A stretch of DNA of 64,000 nt from Actinomycetota bacterium (GCA_035697485.1 DASSCU010000056.1:1-64000); one strand, 5' to 3'. Shown: positions 24,396 to 32,165, counted from the first letter of the stretch. Notes: generated from the sequence alone by a model not told the origin. Numbers and translations are program-made.

Positions 24396-25366
24396 AGGCG
24401 CTCGTGCAGGATCGCTACGGCTCGGCGGACGTGCTGGAGTTCAGAGACATCGAGGAACCCGTGGTCGGCGACGACGACGTGCTCGTGCGGGTGCACGCCG
24501 CAGGGTGTGGTCCCGACGTGTGGCACGTGATGACCGGCATGCCGTACATGGCCCGCGTCGCGATCGGGGTCCGCCGACCGAGGGTCGCCGTCCGAGGCTG
24601 GGACGTCGCGGGCACGGTCGAGGCGGTCGGCGCGAACGTCACCCGCTTCGAGCCCGGCGACGACGTGATGGGCACCGCCGAGCAGGGCTCGTTCGCCGAG
24701 TTCGCGGCCACCCGGGCGGACAAGCTCGTCCTGAAGCCGGCCGGGCTCAGCTTCGAGCAGGCAGCGGCCCTTCCGATCTCCGGCATCACCGCCCTTCGGG
24801 CCGTGCGTGACGAGGGGAAGGTGCAACCCGGCCAGACCGTGCTGGTGATCGGCGCCTCCGGTGGCGTGGGATCGCTCGCCGTGCAGATCGCCAGGTCGCT
24901 CGATGCGCAGGTCACCGGCGTGTGCACCACCTCGAAGGTAGACCTAGTCCGCTCGATCGGGGCGGACGACGTGATCGACTACACCCACGAGGACTTCGCA
25001 GACGGGTCGCGGCGCTGGGACGTGATCATCGATACCGCCGGCCGACGCCCGCTGTTGCAGCTGCGCCGCGCCCTCACCCCGAAGGGCGCCCTCGTGATCG
25101 TAGGCGGCGACGGGGGCGGACCGTGGACCGGAGGCTTCTTCCGCGGGATGCTCCGCGCCCCCGTGGTGTCACTGTTCGTGGGGCAGCGGCTCCGCGGCCT
25201 GGCCACGCAGATCGAGCAGGAGGATCTCGTCACCCTCGCCGAGCTCGTCGAAGCCGGCTCGGTCGTGCCGGTGATCGACCGGACCTACCCGCTGATCGAG
25301 GCTCCCGACGCGATCCGCCACCTGGCGCAGGGTCACGCCGCCGGCAAGATCGTGATCATCGTGTAG
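24392..25366 (+). CDS. zinc-independent MDR alcohol dehydrogenase / quinone reductase-like
   Basis: A close tandem paralog of the gene before it: start MKALVQDRYGSADVLEFRDI, Rossmann motif LVIGASGGVGSLAVQIARSL, then GADDVIDYTHEDFADGS and the end GHAAGKIVIIV. The ATG overlaps the previous TGA. The DYTHEDFADG block is identical in both copies, which suggests recent duplication or strong constraint. Its end overlaps the convergent ECF41 gene by 11 bases. Confidence 0.87.
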   Translation: MKALVQDRYGSADVLEFRDIEEPVVGDDDVLVRVHAAGCGPDVWHVMTGMPYMARVAIGVRRPRVAVRGWDVAGTVEAVGANVTRFEPGDDVMGTAEQGSFAEFAATRADKLVLKPAGLSFEQAAALPISGITALRAVRDEGKVQPGQTVLVIGASGGVGSLAVQIARSLDAQVTGVCTTSKVDLVRSIGADDVIDYTHEDFADGSRRWDVIIDTAGRRPLLQLRRALTPKGALVIVGGDGGGPWTGGFFRGMLRAPVVSLFVGQRLRGLATQIEQEDLVTLAELVEAGSVVPVIDRTYPLIEAPDAIRHLAQGHAAGKIVIIV

Positions 25367-26267
25367 CGACATCCGTGTGCGAGCATGGTGGCGTCACGCG
25401 CCGCAGCTTCTGCGGGTTCACGACGGCCTGGATCGCGGCGACCTTCCCGTCGACGATCTCGAGGATCATCGTGCTCACGACCGGGCCGCCAGGCACGTAG
25501 GCGACGGCCCCCGGCTGTCCGTTCACCCAAGTGAGCGCGACCTCGATTCCCTGCCGCTGGGCAGTGCGTCCGAGGCCCAGCAGGAAGCGCGCGACGCGCA
25601 GCGGTCCCTCGACCGGCGTTCGCACGGCGCCGGCGCCACCGCCGTCGCCGACCATGACGACGTCGTCGGACAGCATCTGCAGCAGGCCGTCGAGGTCGCC
25701 GTCGCCCACGGCGGTGAAGAACCGTTCCGTGAGCTCCCGCTTTCGCTCCGGCGACGGATCGAAACGCGGACGCCGCGCTTCGGTGTGCTTGCGCGCCCGC
25801 ACGGCGATCTGCCGCGTGTTCGCGGGCGACTTCCCGACGAAGGCCGCGACCTCCTCGAAGTCGAACCCGAACACGTCGTGCAGCAGGAAGACCGCGCGCT
25901 CGACCGGCGACAGCGTCTCGAGCACGACGAGGAACGCGATCGACAGCGACTCCAGGTCCTCGGCGCGCTCTTCGAGGGAGGGCTCGTCGGCGACCAGCGG
26001 CTCGGGAAGCCACGTTCCCACGTAGCGCTCCCGGCGCACGCGGGCCGAGCGCAGGTGGTCGATCGAGAGCCGCGTCGCCACTTCGGCCAGGAACGCCTTC
26101 GGCTCCCGGATCTCGCCTCCGTCCGCCAGCAGTCGGTGCGCGCGCAGGAACGTCTCCTGCACGATGTCCTCGGCGTCGCCGACCTCGCTCACCATCCGGT
26201 AGGCGATCGAGAACAGCAGCGGTCGGTACCGCTCCAGCTCCTCGACGTCGATCGGTGCTCCGTTCAT
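25356..26267 (-). CDS. sigJ: ECF41-group sigma factor with SnoaL-like C-terminal domain (SigJ type)
   Basis: Residues about 8-75 are sigma region 2 (YRPLLFSIAYRMVSEVGDAE, DIVQETFLRAHRLL) and about 105-165 region 4 (LSPVERAVFLLHDVFGFDFE). The rest is a SnoaL-like domain. ECF41 hallmarks are present: a WLPEPLV segment in the linker, a DGGG motif in the SnoaL domain (VGDGGGAGAV) and a late NPQKL motif equivalent to NPDKL. No anti-sigma gene is adjacent; in this group the fused domain itself controls activity. The gene is preceded by TGTCACA-N16-CGTC, so it should autoregulate. The symbol follows actinobacterial SigJ naming. Confidence 0.9.
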   Translation of the reverse strand: MNGAPIDVEELERYRPLLFSIAYRMVSEVGDAEDIVQETFLRAHRLLADGGEIREPKAFLAEVATRLSIDHLRSARVRRERYVGTWLPEPLVADEPSLEERAEDLESLSIAFLVVLETLSPVERAVFLLHDVFGFDFEEVAAFVGKSPANTRQIAVRARKHTEARRPRFDPSPERKRELTERFFTAVGDGDLDGLLQMLSDDVVMVGDGGGAGAVRTPVEGPLRVARFLLGLGRTAQRQGIEVALTWVNGQPGAVAYVPGGPVVSTMILEIVDGKVAAIQAVVNPQKLRRVTPPCSHTDVATR

Positions 26268-26277
26268 CGCCTTCCCA

Positions 26278-26304
26278 GACGTGATGGCGCCCTCCCATGT
26301 GACA
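26278..26304 (-). promoter_or_regulatory. ECF41-type promoter of the sigma gene
   Basis: On the minus strand, TGTCACA (26298-26304) is followed after exactly 16 bases by CGTC (26278-26281). This equals the promoter consensus I recall for ECF41 sigma factors. Transcription would start only about five bases before the ATG at 26267, so the sigma mRNA is leaderless or nearly so. It indicates autoregulation. Confidence 0.85.
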
Positions 26305-26320
26305 CGTAGTGGTGCTCGGC

Positions 26321-26347
26321 TGTCACACGATCGATCCATACCCCGTC
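26321..26347 (+). promoter_or_regulatory. ECF41-type promoter of the divergent epimerase-fold gene
   Basis: TGTCACA (26321-26327) and CGTC (26344-26347) are separated by exactly 16 bases, the same as in the opposite promoter. Transcription would begin near 26354, giving a leader of about 35 bases with GGAGGAGG before the ATG at 26391. This marks the downstream gene as a direct ECF41 target. Confidence 0.85.
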
Positions 26348-26390
26348 TCCACGGGTGACAGACACCGAACAGGCTCGGAGGAGGAGCGTC

Positions 26391-27332
26391 ATGAGGGTAT
26401 TCGTCGCGGGAGCATCCGGGGCGATCGGCAGCCGGCTCGTCCCGGCACTCGTGAGGAGCGGCCACCAGGTCGTCGGCACGACGCGCACGCCGGCGAAGAC
26501 CGAGCGGCTCCGACAGCTCGGCGCTCACCCCGTCGTCGTCGATGCGCTCGACGAGGTCGCGGTGAAGGACGCGGTCGCCAAGGCAGCACCCGACGTCGTC
26601 GTGCACGAGCTGACGGCGATCCCCGACGCGGTCGATCCTCGGAAGCTCGACCAACAGTTCGCTCTCACCAACCGGCTTCGCACCGAGGGTACGGACCACC
26701 TGCTCGAGGCCGCCCGCTCGGTGGGCGTGCGTCGGTTCGTCGCGCAGAGCTTCGCCTCGTGGGTCTACGCGCGAACCGGCGGTCCGGTCAAGGTCGAGTC
26801 GGACCCGATCGAGACCGATCCGCCGGCGAGCGTGCGGCAGACGCTTGCCGGCATCCTGCACGTCGAGCGCACGCTCGCCGAGGCGACCGACCTCGAGGGC
26901 GTCGCGCTGCGATACGGGGGCTTCTACGGGCCGGGGACGTCCCTCGGCGAGGGCGGCCCGGTGCTGGACATGGTGCGCAAGCGGCGCTTCCCCATCGTGG
27001 GCAGCGGCAGCGGCGTCTGGTCGTTCGTGCACATCGACGACGCGGCCGCCGCGACGGCCGCCGCGATCGAGCGCGGCGCTCCGGGCATCTACAACGTGAC
27101 CGACGACGATCCCGCGTCGGTGGCGACGTGGCTGCCGGAGCTCGCCGACGCGATCGGCGCGCCGGCGCCGCGCCGGGTTCCGACATGGCTGGCGAGGTTG
27201 CTCGTCGGCCCCACGGGCGTGGCGATGATGACCGACCTGCGCGGCGCGTCGAACGCAAAGGCGAAGCGCGAGCTCGGGTGGCAGCCGCAGTACGCGTCGT
27301 GGCGGGAAGGGTTCCGTACCGGGTTGGAGTGA
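26391..27332 (+). CDS. NAD(P)-dependent epimerase/dehydratase-fold oxidoreductase
   Basis: The 313-residue extended-SDR protein has the dinucleotide motif VAGASGAIGSRLVPALVRSG at the N-terminus, a VVDALDEVAVKDAV segment and a C-terminal substrate domain (GVWSFVHIDDAAAATAAAIE). ECF41 genes are classically paired with an oxidoreductase, carboxymuconolactone decarboxylase or epimerase-type gene, and this is that partner. A GTG at 26355 is in frame and near the predicted transcription start, but ATG 26391 has the strong ribosome-binding site. Substrate unknown. Confidence 0.87.
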   Translation: MRVFVAGASGAIGSRLVPALVRSGHQVVGTTRTPAKTERLRQLGAHPVVVDALDEVAVKDAVAKAAPDVVVHELTAIPDAVDPRKLDQQFALTNRLRTEGTDHLLEAARSVGVRRFVAQSFASWVYARTGGPVKVESDPIETDPPASVRQTLAGILHVERTLAEATDLEGVALRYGGFYGPGTSLGEGGPVLDMVRKRRFPIVGSGSGVWSFVHIDDAAAATAAAIERGAPGIYNVTDDDPASVATWLPELADAIGAPAPRRVPTWLARLLVGPTGVAMMTDLRGASNAKAKRELGWQPQYASWREGFRTGLE

Positions 27333-27357
27333 CCTGCTGAGGGGCGTCTTCCTCGTG

Positions 27358-27873
27358 TCAGGTGTCGCTGTCGTGCCTGGCCTTGAGCTCCTCGGCCAGG
27401 TGGTCGGCGAGGCGGTCGAAGAAGATCAGCGATCCTCGCATCGCGCGGGAGTACTCGTCGGCCGGCATGGTGCCGCGCTGCGTGAACGTCATCTCGGTGC
27501 GGCCGTCGAGGTCGCGGAACTCGGCCCGCAGCACCTCAGGGGGACCCTCCACGGCCTCGCCGGCGACTTCGAGCACGAGCTCGACGACCTCGGGTTCCAC
27601 CACCTCGCGGAACGTGCCTGAGAACGGGATCTCGATGCGCTCGGGGCCGTGGATCATCATGGCGCTCCACGCGCCGCCCGGCCGTGGATCCATCGAGGCG
27701 GTCTCGAGCGGGATCGACGACCCGTGCTCGCCGAACCATGTCGCGAACCGTGCCGGCTCGGTCCAGGCCTTGAAGACCAGCTCACGCGGGGCATCGAAGA
27801 CCCGGACGATCACGATGCCGTCGGCGTCGCTCTTCGCCGAGACCACGCCTTCGGGAGGGGTCGGTTCAGTCAT
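27358..27873 (-). CDS. SRPBCC (AHSA1-like) ligand-binding protein
   Basis: The 171-residue START-fold protein has the signature FDAPRELVFKAWTEPARFAT, then WFGEHG, a GGAWSAMMIHGPER strand, FREVVEPEVVELVLE and the C-terminal helix SLIFFDRLADHLAEELKA. Its start lies inside the end of the ArsR gene (8-base overlap), so the pair is translated together. ArsR-SRPBCC pairs are common in actinobacteria; the SRPBCC partner binds an unknown hydrophobic ligand. Confidence 0.88.
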   Translation of the reverse strand: MTEPTPPEGVVSAKSDADGIVIVRVFDAPRELVFKAWTEPARFATWFGEHGSSIPLETASMDPRPGGAWSAMMIHGPERIEIPFSGTFREVVEPEVVELVLEVAGEAVEGPPEVLRAEFRDLDGRTEMTFTQRGTMPADEYSRAMRGSLIFFDRLADHLAEELKARHDSDT

Positions 27874-28207
27874 CTCGCGCTCCTTCCTGATCGCGGGCGT
27901 TCCGCAAGTGCTCGTCGAGGCGGTCGAAGCTCTCGTCCCAGAAGCGCCGGTCCTGGACCCAATCGATGACCTGCCCGAGCGGTTCGCGCCGCAGACGGCA
28001 CGGCCGCCATTGCGCCGAGTGGGTCCGCGAGATCAGTCCTGCCCGCTCGAGCACCTTGAGGTGCTTCGAGACCGCCTGCAAGGAGATCGGGAACGGCTCG
28101 GCCAACTCGCCGACGCTCGCCTCCCCGTCGGCCAGGCGCTCCAGGATCGCGCGCCGCGTGGGATCCGCGAGGGCGGACAACGTGGCGCTGAGCTGATCGA
28201 CCGGCAT
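27866..28207 (-). CDS. ArsR-family repressor of an SRPBCC operon
   Basis: The 113-residue winged-helix protein has [20 protein letters not shown], then ILERLADGEASVGELAEPFP and the recognition helix SLQAVSKHLKVLERAGLI. It lacks the metal-binding cysteines of arsenic or zinc sensors, as is usual for the SRPBCC-linked ArsR branch. A perfect 9-bp palindrome lies 16 bases upstream of its start and is the expected operator. A paralog with the same N-terminus is at 1-168. Confidence 0.9.
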   Translation of the reverse strand: MPVDQLSATLSALADPTRRAILERLADGEASVGELAEPFPISLQAVSKHLKVLERAGLISRTHSAQWRPCRLRREPLGQVIDWVQDRRFWDESFDRLDEHLRNARDQEGARDD

Positions 28208-28222
28208 CGTGGCTTCTCAAGG

Positions 28223-28244
28223 TATTCAACCGAGTGGTTGAATA
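28223..28244 (-). promoter_or_regulatory. ArsR operator, perfect 9-bp inverted repeat
   Basis: TATTCAACC (28223-28231) and GGTTGAATA (28236-28244) are exact inverted repeats around GAGT. The site is AT-rich in GC-rich surroundings and sits between the ArsR start and its likely promoter. ArsR sites of this branch are known to have a TTCAACC-like core. Binding is inferred. Confidence 0.8.
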
Positions 28245-28416
28245 TAACGGCCCACGAACGCGCACGTCAACCCCAGAGCTCTCACGCTGCTGCAGCGCTC
28301 GAGCCTTCACGCCCGCGTGTATTGCTCGTGTGGCTGCCCCTCTGCGAAACTCCGGCGACGCCCCGGTCCCTCACGGAAGGTCTCTTCAGGTCCGGCGGCG
28401 TCCGAAGGAGGGGCCG

Positions 28417-28571
28417 ATGCAGGTCGAGCGAGCGCTCGTCGTGGACGACGATCCGTTGAATCGACGTGTCCTGGCGCGCAGTCTGAACGAGCCGGCTTCG
28501 AAGCTACCGGTGTCGAGGATGGGGAGTCGGCGCTCGCCGCGATGGTCGAGGATCCACCCGACGTCGTGCTC
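28417..28571 (+). pseudogene. response-regulator receiver fragment
   Basis: From ATG 28417, with GAAGGAGGGG upstream, the frame reads MQVERALVVDDDPLNRRVLA plus RSL, the start of a receiver domain with the acidic DDD pocket. Near 28487 it shifts by one base and continues as ERAGFEATGVEDGESALAAM and VEDPPDVVL. Just where the phosphoacceptor aspartate should appear, the sequence changes into a cysteine synthase. Only the first 50 or so residues of the regulator remain. Confidence 0.6.
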
Positions 28572-29062
28572 GTTCCAGCTCTCGGGAACCCCGCCGCTCA
28601 CGAGGACACGGCCGCGGAGAACTGGGAGCAATCCGGCGGCGACGTCGACGTCTTCTGCGAGTTTGCCGGCACCGGCGGCACGTTCGCCGGCATGGCCCGG
28701 TTCCTCAAGGCTCAGGATCCTTCGATCGCCTGCTACATCGTCGAGCCCGCGGGGGCCGCGGTGCTGGCCGGCGAGCCGCTCACCGAGCCGGGTCACCGCA
28801 TCCAGGGCGGCGGCTACTCGATGCCAGCCTGCCGCTGCTCGACCCTGCGCTGGTCGACGGGTTCCTCCAGGTTCCCGACACCGACGCGATCGACGCCGCT
28901 CGACGACTTGCGCGGGCAGAGGGCATCTTCGCCGGCTTGTCGTCGGGCGCGGTCGTGAGCGCGGCGGAGCGGTTACTCGCCGGCGCCCACCCGGGAGCGA
29001 CGATCGCCGTCGTCCTCGCCGACTCCGGCATGAAGTACCTCAGCACCGATCTGTGGGACTGA
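28572..29062 (+). pseudogene. cysteine synthase (CysK-type) C-terminal fragment
   Basis: The reading continues from the receiver as ALGNPAAHEDTAAENWEQSG, GTGGTFAGMARFLKAQDPS (the PLP phosphate-binding GTGGT loop) and CYIVEPAGAAVLAG. At about 28825 it shifts frame to LPLLDPALVDGFLQVPDTDA, EGIFAGLSSGAVVSAAERLL and the end MKYLSTDLWD. The N-terminal half, including the PLP lysine, is missing. The fragment is fused to a response-regulator start, so this is a chimeric dead gene or a misassembly. Confidence 0.65.
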
Positions 29063-29087
29063 GCTGTGGAGGCTGCCGTCACGATGC

Positions 29088-29423
29088 CTACCGTTTCGCA
29101 GGCAGCGTCCGGGCGTATCCTGCGCCGACCCGTACCCACTTCTCGAGCTGGCGCTTCGTGCGGACGGCCTCGTCGTCCACGCGCAGCCAGCCCTGCATCT
29201 GCCGACCGCGCATCTCCATGGGTCGGACGCCCGTCGACGTGAGCAGGCCATCGGAGGTCGCCGGGTCTGCACGGACCAACAGGCCGCCTTGGCCGCTCGC
29301 GGCGACGGCCATGTTGCCGCCGATCAGGAAGGCCAGGCCACCGAACATCTTCTTCTCGGTCAGGTCGGCTTCACCCCCGAGCAGAGCTCGGATGCGGGCG
29401 GCGAGGTGCTCGTCGTACGCCAT
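29088..29423 (-). CDS. TfoX N-terminal-domain protein
   Basis: The 111-residue protein reads MAYDEHLAARIRALLGGEAD, EKKMFGGLAFLIGGNMAVAA, LLVRADPATSDGLL and WLRVDDEAVRTKRQLEKWVR. This is the TfoX_N fold (KKMFGG motif) found in the competence regulator TfoX/Sxy and in many stand-alone bacterial proteins. The stand-alone form has no proven role. A 22-base stretch of its 3' part recurs at 31653-31674. Confidence 0.88.
   Translation of the reverse strand: MAYDEHLAARIRALLGGEADLTEKKMFGGLAFLIGGNMAVAASGQGGLLVRADPATSDGLLTSTGVRPMEMRGRQMQGWLRVDDEAVRTKRQLEKWVRVGAGYARTLPAKR
29145..29166. repeat. 22-bp repeat shared with 31653-31674 (first copy)
   Basis: The 22 bases starting gagctggcgcttcgtgcg are identical at 29145-29166 and 31653-31674. 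The first copy encodes the VRTKRQL part of the TfoX-like protein on the minus strand. The second lies in non-coding DNA, in the same orientation, and reads RVRTKRQLKR before a stop, so it is probably a remnant of a second TfoX gene. Confidence 0.6.
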
Positions 29424-29433
29424 GAACCCGATG

Positions 29434-29739
29434 CTACCTCCACCTGCTATGGCCTCGGATCGTCAGCTCGAGCACCGTCTCCGCCTCCTCGACCTCACAC
29501 TGATCGAGTAGCACGATGATCGAGAGCCCGAGCACGATCGAAATCAGGGCGCGAGCTTCCGTCTCCGGCGCCCCTCCATCGGTCAGCTGCTGCGAGAGGA
29601 AGGCGTGCAGCCCTCGCTCCGCCTCGAAGAACTCCTCACCGCGCAGCCGAGCATCGGTCACTGCCGCCGCGGCGAACGAGTGGTACAGGCTCAGCGTCGT
29701 GTGGTGCGTGGCGATCGGCGTCGTGGGCTACATCTGGGC
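29434..29739 (-). pseudogene. C-terminal remnant of a TetR-like regulator
   Basis: The minus-strand frame reads ATHHTTLSLYHSFAAAAVTD, then RLRGEEFFEAERGLHAFLSQ, TEARALISIVLGLSIIVLLD and the end ELTIRGHSRWR. The pattern of amphipathic helices with a hydrophobic dimerisation helix is like a TetR C-terminal domain. A TAG sits upstream in frame, and no helix-turn-helix is present. It is most likely a truncated regulator; identification rests on pattern only. Confidence 0.4.
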
Positions 29740-29809
29740 GATGAAGCTCTACGAGCGCGGTCCCGCCCGGTCAGCTGCGTGAGGATCGGTGGCACAGGGT
29801 CGACGAGGG

Positions 29810-30964
29810 TTAGCCGGCCTCGGTGCTCGCCTGGAACGCCGCCATGCCGTAGAAGTCGCCGACCGAGACGTCGAGGACGCGCGCCGAGGCATCGCCGATC
29901 GAGTATTCGACGATCTGACGGCGTCCAGCGAGCTGTCCTCCCGTGAGGTAGACGGTGTCGCCCGACGGCGCCCAATCGAGGAACACGTAGGGCGTCGGCA
30001 CGATCGCCTCGTCCACGAGATCGGTCCGGCCCGTGGCCAGATCGATCAGCGCGAGCTGACGCTCGGCGTCCTCCCCGTCCCCCAGGCGGACGGCGACCGC
30101 GAGGCTGGTCCCGTCCGGCGAGAACACCCCATGGAGTGCTTCGAAGCCGGTGGCGTCGGCCGGAGGCTGGACGGTCCTCGTTCCGCCCGAGCGTAGATCT
30201 TTCACGAGCAGCGAGCGGCATGCGCCGTCGCACCACGCGAAGAGTGCTCCGTCCCATGCGACGGGGAGCTGACCCGGTAACCGATCGACCTCCCGGCCGG
30301 TCCACGGGTCCCACACGACCAGCTCGCCTCGTTCCTGGAACACGAGGTTCCCGTCGACGGCGGCGACGGGCCAGGCGCCGTCGGGGGGACGCGTGTCCGG
30401 TACGGTCACCCGACCGTCGATCGCCACCTCGCGGACCGCGGTCAACCTGCCGTCGTCCTGCGACCCCTCGACGATACCGACCCAGACGCGGTCGGGCGCG
30501 GACGACGGGATGAAGAACAACGAATCGCGCACGAGCACGTCGAAGCCCGGGTCGGCGCCGGGGTGCAGGACGAGCGTTCGGTACGCCCACGCGACCAGGG
30601 CGTCGTCCCGTCGCACGATGCGGTGGGGCGCGTCGCCCGGTGGCAACTCCGGCATCGGCAGGTGCTGCACCGTCTCCTTGGTGGGATCGACCACCCAGGC
30701 CTCCCCGTCACCCGCGAGGAACAGCCGGTCTCCGAGCGTGTCCGGGGCGGGCGAGGCGGCGATCGTGGCGCGATCCCCCTCGCGATCGGCCGCCACCCAC
30801 GCGCCGACGATCACGAAGACGGCCACGGTGATGCCGAGCACGCCGGCGCCGACCCTGCGACGACGTGCCCGCGTGTCGGCCCGTGCCCGCACTTCGTCGA
30901 TGGGCGCGGGCGCCGGCTCGAGGTCGTCGAGGTCGCGGTGCATCCGCTCGATCAGATCATCCAT
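29810..30964 (-). CDS. single-pass membrane protein with beta-propeller, partner of ECF sigma
   Basis: The 384-residue protein has a cytoplasmic N-terminus (MDDLIERMHRDLDDLEPAPA), one membrane helix at about 39-60 (GAGVLGITVAVFVIVGAWVA) and an extracellular repeat region of four-strand blades. Two are LFLAGDGEAWVVDPTKETVQ and FSPDGTSLAVAVRLGDGED; the last is WAPSGDTVYLTGGQ. It overlaps the sigma gene by 8 bases. By arrangement it is the likely sensor/anti-sigma partner. It lacks a recognisable zinc anti-sigma motif, so direct sigma binding is inference. Confidence 0.7.
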   Translation of the reverse strand: MDDLIERMHRDLDDLEPAPAPIDEVRARADTRARRRRVGAGVLGITVAVFVIVGAWVAADREGDRATIAASPAPDTLGDRLFLAGDGEAWVVDPTKETVQHLPMPELPPGDAPHRIVRRDDALVAWAYRTLVLHPGADPGFDVLVRDSLFFIPSSAPDRVWVGIVEGSQDDGRLTAVREVAIDGRVTVPDTRPPDGAWPVAAVDGNLVFQERGELVVWDPWTGREVDRLPGQLPVAWDGALFAWCDGACRSLLVKDLRSGGTRTVQPPADATGFEALHGVFSPDGTSLAVAVRLGDGEDAERQLALIDLATGRTDLVDEAIVPTPYVFLDWAPSGDTVYLTGGQLAGRRQIVEYSIGDASARVLDVSVGDFYGMAAFQASTEAG

Positions 30965-31481
30965 CGTCGCTCTCCTCCGGGATCAGCCGTGCGCGAAGCT
31001 CCCGCCGGGCTCGATGCACCCGGCTGCGCACCGACACCGGCGTGATGTGCAGGATGCGCGCCGCTTCGTCGGAGCTCATCCCGAGCCAGTCGACGAGCAT
31101 GAACGCCTCGCGTAGTCGGACCGAGAGCGCCGAGATCGCGTCGGCGAGGTCCCGGCGGGCGGGATCGATCTCCTCATCGCGCATGGCTGCGCCGAGCGTG
31201 CGCAACCGTCTGGCTCGCACGGCGAGCGACCGGAGCCGGTGGCGGTTGAGGTTCGTCGCCGCCCGGTAGAGGTAGCCGCCCGGCGACGCCATCGCCGACA
31301 CCCGGTCCCAGCGCTCGTACACCCTGACCATCGCCTCCTGCGCGAGCTCCTGCGCCTCGTCGACGTCCGGCACGAGCAGGAACATCGCCCGCACCAGGCT
31401 CGGGAACTCCGCTCGATAGAAGTCCTCGAAGTCCGGCGGCGCCTCGACGTCGTCGCGTCGCTCCGCTCTCACCTTCGTCAC
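30957..31481 (-). CDS. ECF sigma factor (SigE-like)
   Basis: The 174-residue protein has region 2 (FEDFYRAEFPSLVRAMFLLV, ELAQEAMVRVYERWDRV) and region 4 (LSVRLREAFMLVDWLGMSSD, EAARILHITPVSVRSRVHRA), with no extra C-terminal domain. GTG 31481 is chosen; the frame is open further upstream, but that part is not sigma-like. It is followed, with overlap, by the membrane beta-propeller gene. This arrangement is typical of an ECF factor held by a membrane partner. Confidence 0.87.
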   Translation of the reverse strand: MTKVRAERRDDVEAPPDFEDFYRAEFPSLVRAMFLLVPDVDEAQELAQEAMVRVYERWDRVSAMASPGGYLYRAATNLNRHRLRSLAVRARRLRTLGAAMRDEEIDPARRDLADAISALSVRLREAFMLVDWLGMSSDEAARILHITPVSVRSRVHRARRELRARLIPEESDDG

Positions 31482-31652
31482 ATGAAACCAACCCCCGGGA
31501 CGGGGCGAACGTTGCATGCGCTCCTGCAACGAGAGCGCACGACGGGTGACTTCGGCGCGTACCTGAGTCAGAGGCACGAGCGTTCGCGGACCACGATCGA
31601 GGACATGAAGCTCTCCAAGGAGCTTCGCGAGGTGCGCTCTCACTCAACGCTT

Positions 31653-31674
31653 GAGCTGGCGCTTCGTGCGGACG
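31653..31674. repeat. 22-bp repeat shared with 29145-29166 (second copy)
   Basis: An exact copy of 22 bases of the TfoX-like coding sequence lies in the gap between the ECF sigma gene and the VOC gene. On the minus strand it reads VRTKRQL followed by a stop, so this 225-base gap probably contains the tail of a lost TfoX paralog. Nothing else is recognisable in the gap. Confidence 0.5.
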
Positions 31675-31706
31675 CGCTATCCGTTCGCGCTCGCTAGCAT
31701 CGACGC

Positions 31707-32096
31707 ATGGTCTCCCAGATCTCGCACACGACGTTCGATTGCCTCGACGCCTTCGCGCTGTCGACGTTCTGGAAGGAGGTGTTGGGGTTCGCAGATGTGC
31801 CAGGCGATCCGAACGAGCCTGGAGACGAGGAGTGCATGATCGTCGGGACCGGAGGAGGGCCCAGGCTCTTGTTCGTCGAGGTCCCCGAGGGCAAGGGATC
31901 GAAGAACCGTGTGCACTTCGACCTGGAACCGACCGACCGGGACCGCGATGACGAGATCGAGCGGGTCGTCGCCCTCGGTGCGACACCGCTGCACGACCTC
32001 CGGAAGGAGGATGGGAGCGGCTGGCTGGTCCTCGCCGATCCCGAAGGCAACGAGTTCTGCATCCTCCGTAGTCGAGCTGAGCGCGAACGGGCTTGA
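31707..32096 (+). CDS. VOC-family protein
   Basis: A 129-residue glyoxalase-fold protein of the actinobacterial 'VOC family' type: start MVSQISHTTFDCLDAFALST, FWKEVLGFADV, RLLFVEVPEGKGSKNRVHFD, LEPTDRDRDDEIERVVALGA and WLVLADPEGNEFCILRS. The NRVHFDL and DPEGNEFC blocks are its usual signature. Substrate unknown. It is convergent with the AraC-DinB gene. Confidence 0.87.
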   Translation: MVSQISHTTFDCLDAFALSTFWKEVLGFADVPGDPNEPGDEECMIVGTGGGPRLLFVEVPEGKGSKNRVHFDLEPTDRDRDDEIERVVALGATPLHDLRKEDGSGWLVLADPEGNEFCILRSRAERERA

Positions 32097-32165
32097 AGCG
32101 ACCGGTGGATCAACCGTCGCAGAGGCCTGGGCTCGAGGACCCCGGCTCGAGGAGGTGTCGGCGGC

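Noticed and set aside
29516-29782. Plus-strand frame ending with a hydrophobic VWCVAIGVVGYIWAMKL segment
   Set aside because: Most of it is antisense to the TetR-like remnant; one membrane-like stretch alone does not support a gene.
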